A DNA stretch of 47,987 nt from a bacterium BMS3Bbin14 (GTDB lineage: Bacteria; Desulfobacterota; Desulfobulbia; Desulfobulbales; Desulfobulbaceae). The stretch covers positions 1 to 47,987 of the forward strand of contig BDTX01000027.1 in assembly GCA_002897615.1 (NCBI GenBank). Direction: 5' to 3'. Below, piece by piece: positions 1 to 6,920 of the stretch; position 1 is the first letter of the stretch, and each line of letters opens with the position of its first letter. The translations under genes were made by a program, and so were the position numbers. The notes under the pieces are model-generated. The model had not been told where the DNA came from, made no database searches, and saw nothing but the letters and a program-made list of their open reading frames with translations.

Positions 1-26
1 CAGACACCGAGAATCGCAGTCGGCTC

Positions 27-127
27 CAACGCCATGGATAGGTGGAGCGCGAAGCGCGGAATCTATCCATGGCGTTGCTTGAACAGCCCGGCCCGATAGG
101 ATGGAGCGCGAAGCGGTCCATCCTATC
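27..127. repeat. two tandem hairpins with a shared loop motif
   Basis: Two perfect inverted repeats lie side by side. The first has 15-bp arms (CAACGCCATGGATAG and its complement, 27-41 and 63-77). The second has 11-bp arms (GATAGGATGGA, 95-105 and 117-127). Both loops carry the motif GCGCGAAGCG, so the two hairpins are related copies. They sit upstream of an integron-type integrase. The arms do not carry clear RYYYAAC/GTTRRRY core sites, so I do not call them attC. A REP-like or structured-RNA repeat is the safer description. Confidence 0.6.
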
Positions 128-346
128 AGTGCAATAAGTGGAAATGTTTCCACCATATCACCCCTTATGGGTGGACTTATTTTCCACATATTCTCATACT
201 AAGCAAACAAAGTGGAAAAACCGATGTTTTTCTTTCCTCGTATTAATTTTTCCTGAATATTTTCCGCCTATTCGTATATTAAGCAAGTAATATGGAAACT
301 AAAACAAAAGTCAAAACCGAAATTTCGTCCCAATCCCGATCTCAAA

Positions 347-1295
347 TTGATGGATCAAGTGAAAGAGGTTCTCCGCTATTACCACTACGCCTATAGAACC
401 GAAACTACTTACTGTCAATGGATATTACGTTACATTCATTTCTATGGTGGAAAAACCCACCCTAAAGAACTTGACGCTGGACATATAGAACGATTTCTCT
501 CTCATCTTGCAGTCAAGGGAAACGTTGCCGCCTCAACGCAACGTCAGGCTTTAAATGCCCTGATTTTTCTTTATCGGAATGTCCTTGATATCCAGCTTGA
601 TGCTGAAATTGCACCAACAAAATCAAAACGCAAAAAACGTCCACCCGTGGTTTTTACAAGCGATGAAGTAAGTCGGCTTTTCCGTAATATGAAAGGTACA
701 CATCTCCTCATGGCTAAGCTATAGCTCCGGCTTACGTCTTATGGAATGTATTCGCTTGCGAATACATGATATAGACTTTGGCCAGAAAAAAATTTATGTC
801 CGTGGTGGAAAGGGTGCCAAGGATCGAGTTACTGTTTTCCTCCCGAATATTGCGCCGGAATTACACCTCCATATCGAAAAGGTAGTAGCCTTACATCACA
901 AAGACCTTAAGGATGGATACGGTAAGGTTTATCTGCCCCATGCTCTCGACAGGAAATATACACAAGCCGCAAAAGAAACTGGTTGGCAGTATATCTTTCC
1001 CGCAAAGAAAAGATCTATTGACCCTCGCTCAGGCAAGGAGCGTCGCCATCATGTGTTGGAATCCGGATTGCAAAAGGCAGTCAAAACCGCCATCCGGCAG
1101 GCCGCTATTCGAAAACAGGCCGGTTGTCATACCCTGCGTCACAGTTTTGCCACCCACATGCTGGAAAAAGGTGTCAACATCCGCATCCTTCAGGAACTCC
1201 TCGGCCATGCTGATGTGAAAACAACGGAAATCTACACCCATGTTATGAACAAGAGTACTGACTCCCTGCCCAATCTGCTTGATGATCTGCTTTAA
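347..1295 (+). pseudogene. integron-type tyrosine recombinase (IntI-like), frameshifted
   Basis: The product resembles IntI integrases, which move cassettes between att sites. The first part carries the N-terminal SAM-like DNA-binding domain (HYAYRTETTY, then ASTQRQALNALIFLYR). The second part carries the catalytic domain with [23 protein letters not shown] and the tyrosine in TEIYTHV. The segment around GWQYIFPA and RRHH is the extra helix region typical of IntI and absent from XerC/D. The two parts are in different frames: the first stops at 722-724 just after MAKL, where LLYGSGLR-like sequence is expected, and a few bases are missing there. Coding similarity (KPKFRPNPDLKL) also runs upstream of the TTG/ATG at 347-350, to about 300, so the original start was earlier and may be broken too. 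It is probably inactive unless the frameshift is bypassed. Confidence 0.85.
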
Positions 1296-1360
1296 AATCA
1301 TCATAACTGGGTATCCGCTTCACTCAAGTTCATACCACATGTAGTGGCTGCTAAAAAAAA

Positions 1361-1800
1361 TCAGGCGACGATCTCCTGCCGTGACGTTGGTTCGGTTGAT
1401 ACAGCCCGCTGCATCAGTCTATAAAAAAGTTTTCCTCTATGAGTTGACAATCTCCGGTTAAACCTGAAAGCATACTCATCCACCTGAATCCGTGACGGCT
1501 TGAGGTTAAGTTCCATGCAATATGTGGAATTTATTGCATTGTTGACGAATAGATTCATTTTATACTTTTCACCGCGCCGCCCTCCGGGACGCCCGATAAC
1601 GGCGCATCTGCTGTGTTGGCAACTCGTTGATATCACACCAGGATAATCAACATCGTTGCCGCCTTGCATCTGCACCATTCTCGAACGTTCACGGATTCAG
1701 GATCCAAATAACCAGCTGGATGTTTTGGAGAAACTGCTCCCTGGTGTGTACCCATCAGCCATCGCTTGATCAAGGAAACGACCAAGTGGACAGGGGGGAA
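1361..1800 (-). pseudogene. IS1595/ISXO2-like transposase, C-terminal relic split by a repeat
   Basis: On the minus strand the sequence reads LIKRWLMGTHQGAVSPKH up to the repeat 1 copy at 1483-1701, and continues after it as DEYAFRFNRR and KLFYRLMQRAV. These are the end of an ISXO2-like DDE transposase (usual form: NLKRWLLGTHQGAV followed by LDEFVFRFNRR). Removing the repeat and one copy of the 5-bp duplication (TGGAT on this strand) restores one open frame through YLDEYAF. The N-terminal two thirds of the transposase and both IS ends are missing. Confidence 0.75.
1483..1701 (+). repeat. repeat 1 (MITE-like), copy A, full length
   Basis: The copy begins CCTGAATCCGTGACGG and ends CTCACGGATTCAGG, giving 13-bp terminal inverted repeats. 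It is flanked by the direct repeat ATCCA (1478-1482 and 1702-1706). It is inserted inside the IS1595 transposase relic. It has no coding capacity of its own. Confidence 0.9.
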
Positions 1801-1809
1801 AGGGGGAAT

Positions 1810-2973
1810 TCAGCAAGAGGGCTGACCGTATTTTTTCCTTAATACTGCGGCGGCGGCGGCGATGTTGGCAATCTTGGCAGCGGCGATTTCTTCGACATTC
1901 ACACAACGGTTGGCAAAGCAGCCAAACCCGCAGTCCGTGTTCAGGAATATCCGGTCGGCTGGATAAAACTCGAGCGCCTTCTCGGTCTGCGCCACAATGG
2001 TCTCAACGGACTCGACTTCGGTGGTCCGGGGATTGACGACGCCAAGCCCCAGCTCTTTGTGATTGAGGGCCCTGCCCACGACCTCGATGTCGCCGGCCCG
2101 CGGGGTCGCGTATTCCAGGACGAACTGATCGACATTCATCCTGGTCAATGCCGGCAGCAGAGGTGCATAATCGCCGCTGAGCAGGACCTCCTCCCTGGTG
2201 CTCCAGTTGCCCCGGCAGATGTGCAGCCCGATTCGCGGCCCGGTAATACCCTCGATTACCCGGTTGATGAGCTCGGCTGCGTACAGAAGTTCTTCACCCA
2301 CATCCCGGCGGGTGGCAAGCGTTGCTCACATGAATGTTCGCCGGCCGCACTCCTCGCTCATTGTAATCTCGGTGAGCACCGGCTCGTCGAACTGGACGAA
2401 TTCACAGCCGGCCGCGGCCAGGTCCTTGAGTTCATCCCGCAAGATCCGCACCACTGCCTCGCCTAGTTTCCGGTGGTTACGATACGCCTTTTTGGAGTAA
2501 CTCGAAATCCACATGGAACGCGACAGCAGGTAGGGTCCCGGCAGGGTGATTTTGACCGGTTTGTCGGTCAGGGATTTAACAAAGCGGAAATCATCGACGG
2601 CGAGTGGTTCCCGCCGCGACAGCTTGCCGACACAGGTGGGATTGCGAATGGCCGAGGCCGGGACATCCAGGGTATGGAGCATCTCCTCGAAACCGGATTT
2701 GTCCTCTACCTCGTCGAGCATTTCGGCCAGGGACATGAGCCTCGTGCCCTCAACTTTTTCGGTAATGAACGAGTAGAAGTTGTCCCGCCGGTGCTCGCCG
2801 TCCACCACTATGTCAAGACCGGCCTCTTCCTGGATGCGCACCGTGCGGCGGACTTCGTCATCGGCAACGGCTGTGAACCCGGCCCGCGATATCCTGCCGA
2901 GCCGCCGGTCCCTGAGGGCCCGGAGCATTGTTTTCGATCTGGGCCAGCTTCCTACCTGGGTCGTGGTAAACAT
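1810..2973 (-). CDS. MetE C-terminal-like zinc methyltransferase with in-frame UGA (candidate selenoprotein)
   Basis: The protein belongs to the cobalamin-independent methionine synthase II-like family (MetE C-terminal fold), which binds zinc and moves methyl groups to or from thiols. It opens with FTTTQVGSWPRS. Likely zinc ligands are His251 and Cys253 (GLHICRGNWS), Glu287 (LEYA) and Cys348 (DCGFG). The frame is interrupted by a single TGA at 2326-2328 (residue 216, RRTFM-U-ATLATRRD). Coding sequence continues without a frame change for a further 171 residues, through three of the ligands. Eleven bases after the TGA is a 5-bp stem (CACCC/GGGTG) with a 10-base loop, the geometry of a bacterial SECIS. 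I therefore read the gene as 387 residues with selenocysteine; a nonsense mutation is the alternative. The ATG at 2971-2973 lies 2 bp from repeat 1 copy B. It is the last gene of the TusA/DsrE/OsmC operon. Confidence 0.75.
2295..2314 (-). promoter_or_regulatory. SECIS-like hairpin after the UGA of the MetE-like gene
   Basis: On the minus strand CACCC (2310-2314) pairs with GGGTG (2295-2299) around the loop GCCGGGATGT. The stem starts 11 bases after the in-frame TGA, in the range known for bacterial SECIS elements, and the loop offers exposed G and U. The stem is short and was judged by eye. Confidence 0.4.
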
Positions 2974-2975
2974 AT

Positions 2976-3192
2976 CCTGAATCCGTGACGGCTGAATTGA
3001 TATTTTATGCAATATCTGGAATTCATTGCATTATCTCCGAATAAGCGCATCTTTGGCCTGCACCGCGCCGCCCTGCGGGGCGACCGATAACGGCGCATCT
3101 GCTGCGTTGGCAACTCGTTGATATCACACTAGGATAATCAACATCGTTGCCGCCTTGCATCTGCACCGTTCTCGAACGCTCACGGATCCAGG
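2976..3192 (+). repeat. repeat 1, copy B, full length
   Basis: It begins CCTGAATCCGTGACGG and ends CACGGATCCAGG. There is no exact target duplication. It lies between the OsmC-fusion gene and the MetE-like gene, and its left end is 2 bp upstream of the MetE-like start codon. Confidence 0.9.
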
Positions 3193-3199
3193 ATCATTT

Positions 3200-3324
3200 C
3201 CTGAATCCGTTACGGCTGAGTTGATATTTCATGCAATATATGGAATTAATTGCATTATCTCCGAATAAACGCATCTTTGGCCTGCACCGCGCCGCCCTGC
3301 GGGGCGACCGATAACGGATCCAGG
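3200..3324 (+). repeat. repeat 1, copy C, internally deleted (125 bp)
   Basis: It starts CCTGAATCCGTTACGG seven bases after copy B, and the two copies are nearly identical for about 115 bp. It then jumps from CGATAACGG straight to ATCCAGG, losing the right-hand half. The break lies at an ACGG shared by both sides. The stop codon of the OsmC-fusion gene begins 2 bp after its end. Confidence 0.85.
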
Positions 3325-3325
3325 A

Positions 3326-4072
3326 TCATACTATCCCGAACTTGATTTTTAATTCGACCGCCTTGGCCAGGGTGGCGGCCAGCGGCGACCGGGACACTGT
3401 CCGTTCCCAGGCGGCCCGGGCCGCATCCTCGTCATCGAGGGTCGAGGCAAAGCACTTGAGTTCGATGGATGAGAACGAAGGATCACCCTCCTCAAGCCCC
3501 ACCTGGACGAGGACGTTATGCAGTTTGCCCCGGACGGTGATCTCGATGTCGTCCATCTCCAGGCCATCCCTGGCGCACTCCATGGCATAGCCGGTCGCCA
3601 GCGCTCCGCCCAGGGCTCCCAGGAGATATTCGACCGAGCTGGGATAATCGTCCTTTTCCTCGAAGCTGGCCGGCTGCCCGACATGCCAGGAAAAATTCCG
3701 GCAGTACACCGTACTCTTCAGGCGCCCCGTGGAACGGGTCCGTACCCGCCACTCATACTCCCTGGCCCGCTGCTTGTCTTGCCGCAGGTTTTTCTCTTCC
3801 TGCCCGGCCGCCTTCTCGCCCCGGCGCACAAAGTATCGGACAAAGCGATCTTCGTCCATGCGGCCGAGGTATTCGTGACCGACCATGCGGCACCACGGCG
3901 GCAGGTCACCGGCCACGGTGGGTTCGCTGCTGCGCATTTCCAGTATTCCCCCGACCGGCACCTTGAGCATGCTCTCCCGAATCAATAAAATCAGGCCGGA
4001 CCCGCAATCAAGATCGCCGCCGTCGAACATGACGTCCGGCGTCAAATTCTCTACCTGGTTGACCTCGGACAT
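3326..4072 (-). CDS. TusA-like/OsmC-like fusion protein
   Basis: Residues 1-85 resemble the TusA-like sulfur-carrier family: the TusA cysteine is kept (GGDLDCGSGLILLIRESM) without the usual CPxP, followed by LPPWCRMVGHEYL. From about residue 120 it becomes an OsmC-like domain (SSVEYLLGALGGALATGYAM and ITVRGKLHN). OsmC peroxidases use two cysteines, one in the central helix and one before the C-terminal helix; here those places read GGALA and SRSPLA, so the classical redox pair is absent. The ATG at 4070-4072 was chosen because the frame upstream runs into the preceding gene. The DsrE-like gene ends 19 bp before it, implying co-transcription. The role is inferred to be sulfur-carrier or thiol chemistry; the substrate is unknown. 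Confidence 0.8.
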   Translation of the reverse strand: MSEVNQVENLTPDVMFDGGDLDCGSGLILLIRESMLKVPVGGILEMRSSEPTVAGDLPPWCRMVGHEYLGRMDEDRFVRYFVRRGEKAAGQEEKNLRQDKQRAREYEWRVRTRSTGRLKSTVYCRNFSWHVGQPASFEEKDDYPSSVEYLLGALGGALATGYAMECARDGLEMDDIEITVRGKLHNVLVQVGLEEGDPSFSSIELKCFASTLDDEDAARAAWERTVSRSPLAATLAKAVELKIKFGIV

Positions 4073-4091
4073 ATCAATCGTGTGCCCCTTA

Positions 4092-4457
4092 TTAATAGGC
4101 GACGCTCGGAGAACCGTTGGCAAGCCACTCCACCAGGGCAGCGCCCCCGGCGGGAGTCGCGCCCTCGATGAGGTCATCCTCGGAGATGCCGCGTTTTTTC
4201 ATGCACGGGGTGCATACATATATTTTGCCGCCGGCATTGACAAACTTGTTGACCAGCTCGACAAGCGGGGCAAAGGGAGCGCCTTCGTTTATCTTCTCCG
4301 CCTCGCCCCTGGCGGCGCAGTATACGCCGTCCGAGCTGAGAAAAATCATGGTGTCTTTTTCGCTGCCGAGGGCGGCGTTCGCGACAACGAAACCAAGGGT
4401 CGCCTTGTCACCGTCGGTCCTGCAATGGGTAATGGTTACGCAAAATGTGTCTGCCAT
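4092..4457 (-). CDS. DsrE family protein
   Basis: This is a 121-residue single-domain protein of the DsrE/DsrF-like fold, which in characterised members passes sulfane sulfur between cysteines or binds it. It reads MADTFCVTITHCRTDGDKA, then a hydrophobic strand and helix, then GGKIYVCTPCMKKRGI and LIEGATPAGGAALVEWL near the end. Cysteines at the CTPC position are candidates for sulfur binding. The stop codon of the TusA-like gene lies about 3 bp upstream, so translation is probably coupled. The partner proteins are inferred to be the two TusA-like domains encoded on either side. Confidence 0.85.
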   Translation of the reverse strand: MADTFCVTITHCRTDGDKATLGFVVANAALGSEKDTMIFLSSDGVYCAARGEAEKINEGAPFAPLVELVNKFVNAGGKIYVCTPCMKKRGISEDDLIEGATPAGGAALVEWLANGSPSVAY

Positions 4458-4460
4458 GGG

Positions 4461-4727
4461 TTACTCCTTTTTCAGCCCGGGTTTATATTCAACGAGGTAG
4501 TACGGATGTGCCACCTCCACCAGTGTGTTCTTCGTCATCCGGCACCAGGCCGGGAATTCGATCCGGGCGGCGGGGTCACGGGAAATGATCAGGATCATGC
4601 TGCCCGGCGGCACCGGCTTGAGATAGGTATACAGGTTAATGATGACCTGCCCGCAGGTTTCCTCGCCACCGTCGAACTCGTCGTCAAAGTGCCAATGCGC
4701 TGGATATGTTTCATGCAAGGTGGTCAT
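4461..4727 (-). CDS. TusA-like sulfur-carrier protein
   Basis: This is an 88-residue small protein of the TusA/SirA-like family. The conserved cysteine sits in GGEETCGQVIINLYTYLK, and the second half has the PPGSMILIISRDP strand and the PAWCRMTKNTLV motif also seen in the downstream TusA-OsmC fusion. TusA proteins carry persulfide sulfur; here CPxP is replaced by TCGQ. The ATG at 4725-4727 gives the usual family length. No strong Shine-Dalgarno sequence is visible, and an upstream in-frame start would add a tail unlike the family that runs into a repeat. It is the first gene of the four-gene operon read from a sigma-70-type promoter at 4901-4929. Confidence 0.8.
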   Translation of the reverse strand: MTTLHETYPAHWHFDDEFDGGEETCGQVIINLYTYLKPVPPGSMILIISRDPAARIEFPAWCRMTKNTLVEVAHPYYLVEYKPGLKKE

Positions 4728-4848
4728 TAAATCACGCAGGTGCCATACTCTCGACAAAAGTATGCGGCCGCGGACCGGGCCTTGCCGGAATACGGCCGGG
4801 GAGAAGAAAGCGAGGTAGCGAACATTTCGACGCCCCCCCGGGCGGCCG

Positions 4849-4888
4849 TTGATCTCGAACAAAAAAACTTCGTTCCCGGACGGACACT
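4849..4888. repeat. repeat 3 fragment (shared with 15323-15361)
   Basis: The block TTGATCTCGAACAAAAA through GGACGGACACT recurs at 15323-15361 with a few mismatches. Here it lies in the 5' leader of the sulfur-carrier operon. It looks like one end of a second, older dispersed element. Confidence 0.55.
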
Positions 4889-4900
4889 AAATATCAATCC

Positions 4901-4929
4901 AGTGTAGAGAGGTTGGAAAACAATGTCAA
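4901..4929 (-). promoter_or_regulatory. sigma-70-type promoter of the sulfur-carrier operon
   Basis: On the minus strand TTGACA (4924-4929) and TACACT (4901-4906) are separated by 17 bp. Transcription would start near 4894, leaving a leader of about 165 bases that contains the repeat 3 fragment. Confidence 0.55.
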
Positions 4930-5275
4930 ATAGGTAAATTTAATGTCTTTTTTGCCGGCTATCCGTATTCCCGATAGCGTGGATTCCACCCTGCCGGGTA
5001 TTATCATCCGGTGCCGGATCAACAGAAGGGTATTTCGGGGCGTCAGGTCCGAAGGAAGAGGATTTTTGTCTCAATCCATACCAAAATGAAACTTGTTGAC
5101 AAAATTGTCGCCCTGTATTTTTTTCTCCAACGGTTACAAAACAACATCTTCATGCTCATAATCCTCCTCTTCTGAAGACCTTAACGTGCTTATTTGATGA
5201 AGAAAGCAGGAAACATCCCGGCCAACTGCGGAAGTAGTCCCAGCCAAAAAAATCGGTTGGACCTTATTCTTTGGC
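4930..5275. other. gene-free stretch between divergent operons
   Basis: I see no gene here. It holds the upstream regions of the sulfur-carrier operon and of modABC. A short inverted repeat (GACAA-AA-TTGTC, near 5096) could be a regulator site, but nothing identifies the regulator. Confidence 0.4.
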
Positions 5276-5292
5276 TTGGCACAACTCTTGCT
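5276..5292 (+). promoter_or_regulatory. sigma-54-type promoter upstream of modA
   Basis: TTGGCAC-AACTC-TTGCT matches the -24/-12 consensus, with exactly 10 bases between GG and GC. It lies about 130 bp before modA, on the same strand. If active, molybdate uptake would need an enhancer-binding activator. Confidence 0.6.
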
Positions 5293-5422
5293 TTTATGTT
5301 GTAGTATAATTTTTTGCCAACTATTCAGGTGGCAGGCATTATGTCGGCACTGTCCGAATCAGACCCCGGTATCGGCATATCGGAGCGTCCCTACTTTTCC
5401 CGGCTACAGGAGGAAATAACCG

Positions 5423-6226
5423 ATGAAATACAAAAGTCTTATTATTCTGCTGTCGCTGTTGTCCCTGTTCTTTCCTGAGCATCAACCGGCCCAAGCCGCG
5501 ACCGCGACAGTGAGGCTGTCGGTGGCGGCCAGCATGACCGACGCCTTCAAGGCCTTGGCCGCTGCCTTTGACACGAACCATCCGGGCATTACCGTGCTGC
5601 CCAATTTCGGCTCCTCCGGCGCGCTGGCCAAACAAATCGCCCTGGGTGCACCGGCCGATCTCTTTATCTCGGCCAATCCGAAGTGGATGGACTACCTGGT
5701 GCGGGAGAAAGAGATCGCGCCGGCGACGGTACGCATCTTTGCCTACAACACCCTTGTTGTCGTCGGCTGGCAAACGACGCCGATTACCTCCCTTGCCGAC
5801 CTGACAAAATTCGACCGCATTGCCATCGGCAGCCCGGGGAGCGTCCCGGCCGGGCAGTATGCCGAACAGGCCATGCGGGCGGCCGGGGTCTATGAAAAAC
5901 TCCTGAAGCTGGACAAACTGGTCATGGCCAAGGATGTGCGGCAGGCCCTGATCTATGCCGACCGGGGCGAGGTGACCGGGGCCTTTGTCTATCGCACCGA
6001 TGCCCTGCTGGCGAAAAAGGCCGTGATCCTCTACCGGGTGCCGGAGCATCTGCATGACCGGATTGCCTATCCCCTGGGCCTGACCAAGGCAGGGGAGGCC
6101 AAGGACGCCGCCAAGGTTTTTTACGCCTACATGGCAAGCCCGGCCGCCATAGAAATTCTGGAAAAATACGGATTCAAGGCCGTCGGCATGCCCAATCATG
6201 GACCGCCAAAAAAACAGTTAAGGTGA
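5423..6226 (+). CDS. modA: molybdate ABC transporter, periplasmic binding protein
   Basis: ModA binds molybdate (and often tungstate) in the periplasm and delivers it to ModBC. A signal peptide is clear (MKYKSLIILLSLLSLFF, cleavage near AQA-A). The mature protein starts with LSVAASMTDAFKAL, whose serine is an oxyanion ligand, and GSSGALAKQI supplies another. GAPADLFISANPKWMD and the later PAGQYAEQAM and YRTDALLAK are family motifs. At 267 residues it has normal length. The start is supported by AGGAGG 8 bases upstream. It is the first gene of modABC, with modB starting 1 bp after its stop. The ligand could be molybdate, tungstate or both; the sequence alone does not decide. Confidence 0.95.
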   Translation: MKYKSLIILLSLLSLFFPEHQPAQAATATVRLSVAASMTDAFKALAAAFDTNHPGITVLPNFGSSGALAKQIALGAPADLFISANPKWMDYLVREKEIAPATVRIFAYNTLVVVGWQTTPITSLADLTKFDRIAIGSPGSVPAGQYAEQAMRAAGVYEKLLKLDKLVMAKDVRQALIYADRGEVTGAFVYRTDALLAKKAVILYRVPEHLHDRIAYPLGLTKAGEAKDAAKVFYAYMASPAAIEILEKYGFKAVGMPNHGPPKKQLR

Positions 6227-6227
6227 C

Positions 6228-6920
6228 ATGATGTTTAGCCTTCCTCCCCAGGACATGCAGGCCATCTGGCTGTCAGCCAAGGTTGCCAGCGCCGCGACGG
6301 TCATCTCTCTGCCCTTCGGGCTTGGCGCCGCCTATTGCATGGTCTTTGTCCGGCTGCCGGGCAAGGCCTTTTTCGAGGGACTGATCAACCTGCCGCTGGT
6401 GCTGCCGCCGGTGGTGGTCGGCTACCTGCTGCTGCTGCTGCTCGGGCGGTCGAGCTGGCTGGGGCAGTTATTGCAGACGATGCATATCAGGATCATCTTC
6501 ACCATCTCCGCCGCGATCATTGCCTCGTCGGTCATCGGTTTCCCCCTGCTGGTGCGCTCCATCCGCATCGGCATGGAAAACATCGACGAACACTATCTCC
6601 AGGCCTCACGAACGCTTGGCGCGCGCTGGTGGGATACCCTGCTCACCGTCATCCTGCCTCTGTCCGGACGGGCGATACTCGCCGGCATGACCCTGATGTT
6701 TGCCAGGAGCCTCGGCGAATTCGGCGCCACCATCATCCTGGCCGGTAATATCCCGGGGGTCACCCAGACCATTCCGCTGGCGATCTACGACTATACCAAC
6801 ACCCCGGGTGGCGACAGCATGGCCCTTTCCCTCTGCCTGGTCTCCATCGCCCTCTCCTTCGCGGTGCTGCTGGTGAATGAGGCCGCGTCCCGTAAACTAC
6901 GCCAGGTGCCGGGCCGGTGA
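6228..6920 (+). CDS. modB: molybdate ABC transporter, permease
   Basis: ModB is the inner-membrane permease, normally a homodimer. The 230 residues contain about five hydrophobic helices, and the conserved cytoplasmic loop that docks on the ATPase is visible as ASRTLGARWWDTLLTVILP (EAA-type motif). SLGEFGATIILAGNIPG, near the C-terminal third, is highly conserved in molybdate/sulfate permeases. Two adjacent ATG codons (6228 and 6231) follow an AAGGTG ribosome site that overlaps the end of modA. Its stop overlaps the GTG start of modC by 4 bp, so the three genes are translationally coupled. Confidence 0.95.
   Translation: MMFSLPPQDMQAIWLSAKVASAATVISLPFGLGAAYCMVFVRLPGKAFFEGLINLPLVLPPVVVGYLLLLLLGRSSWLGQLLQTMHIRIIFTISAAIIASSVIGFPLLVRSIRIGMENIDEHYLQASRTLGARWWDTLLTVILPLSGRAILAGMTLMFARSLGEFGATIILAGNIPGVTQTIPLAIYDYTNTPGGDSMALSLCLVSIALSFAVLLVNEAASRKLRQVPGR

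Noticed and set aside
1483..1701. Repeat 1 copies as integron attC sites, suggested by the nearby integrase
   Set aside because: The ends do not show RYYYAAC/GTTRRRY cores, copies make 5-bp duplications and are scattered on both sides of ordinary genes rather than in an array of cassettes.
1810..2973. MetE-like gene as a simple pseudogene split in two at 2326
   Set aside because: The break is one TGA with no frame change and the downstream part keeps its metal ligands, so recoding is the better first hypothesis. The pseudogene reading remains possible.
5040..5420. Moco riboswitch or ModE operator upstream of modA
   Set aside because: I could not match a ModE palindrome or the conserved Moco-motif pairing by eye; a covariance-model search would be needed.
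5339..6199. Long minus-strand open frame over modA
   Set aside because: It lies antisense to a clear gene with signal peptide and family motifs, and its product has no recognisable motif; it is a GC-driven shadow frame.
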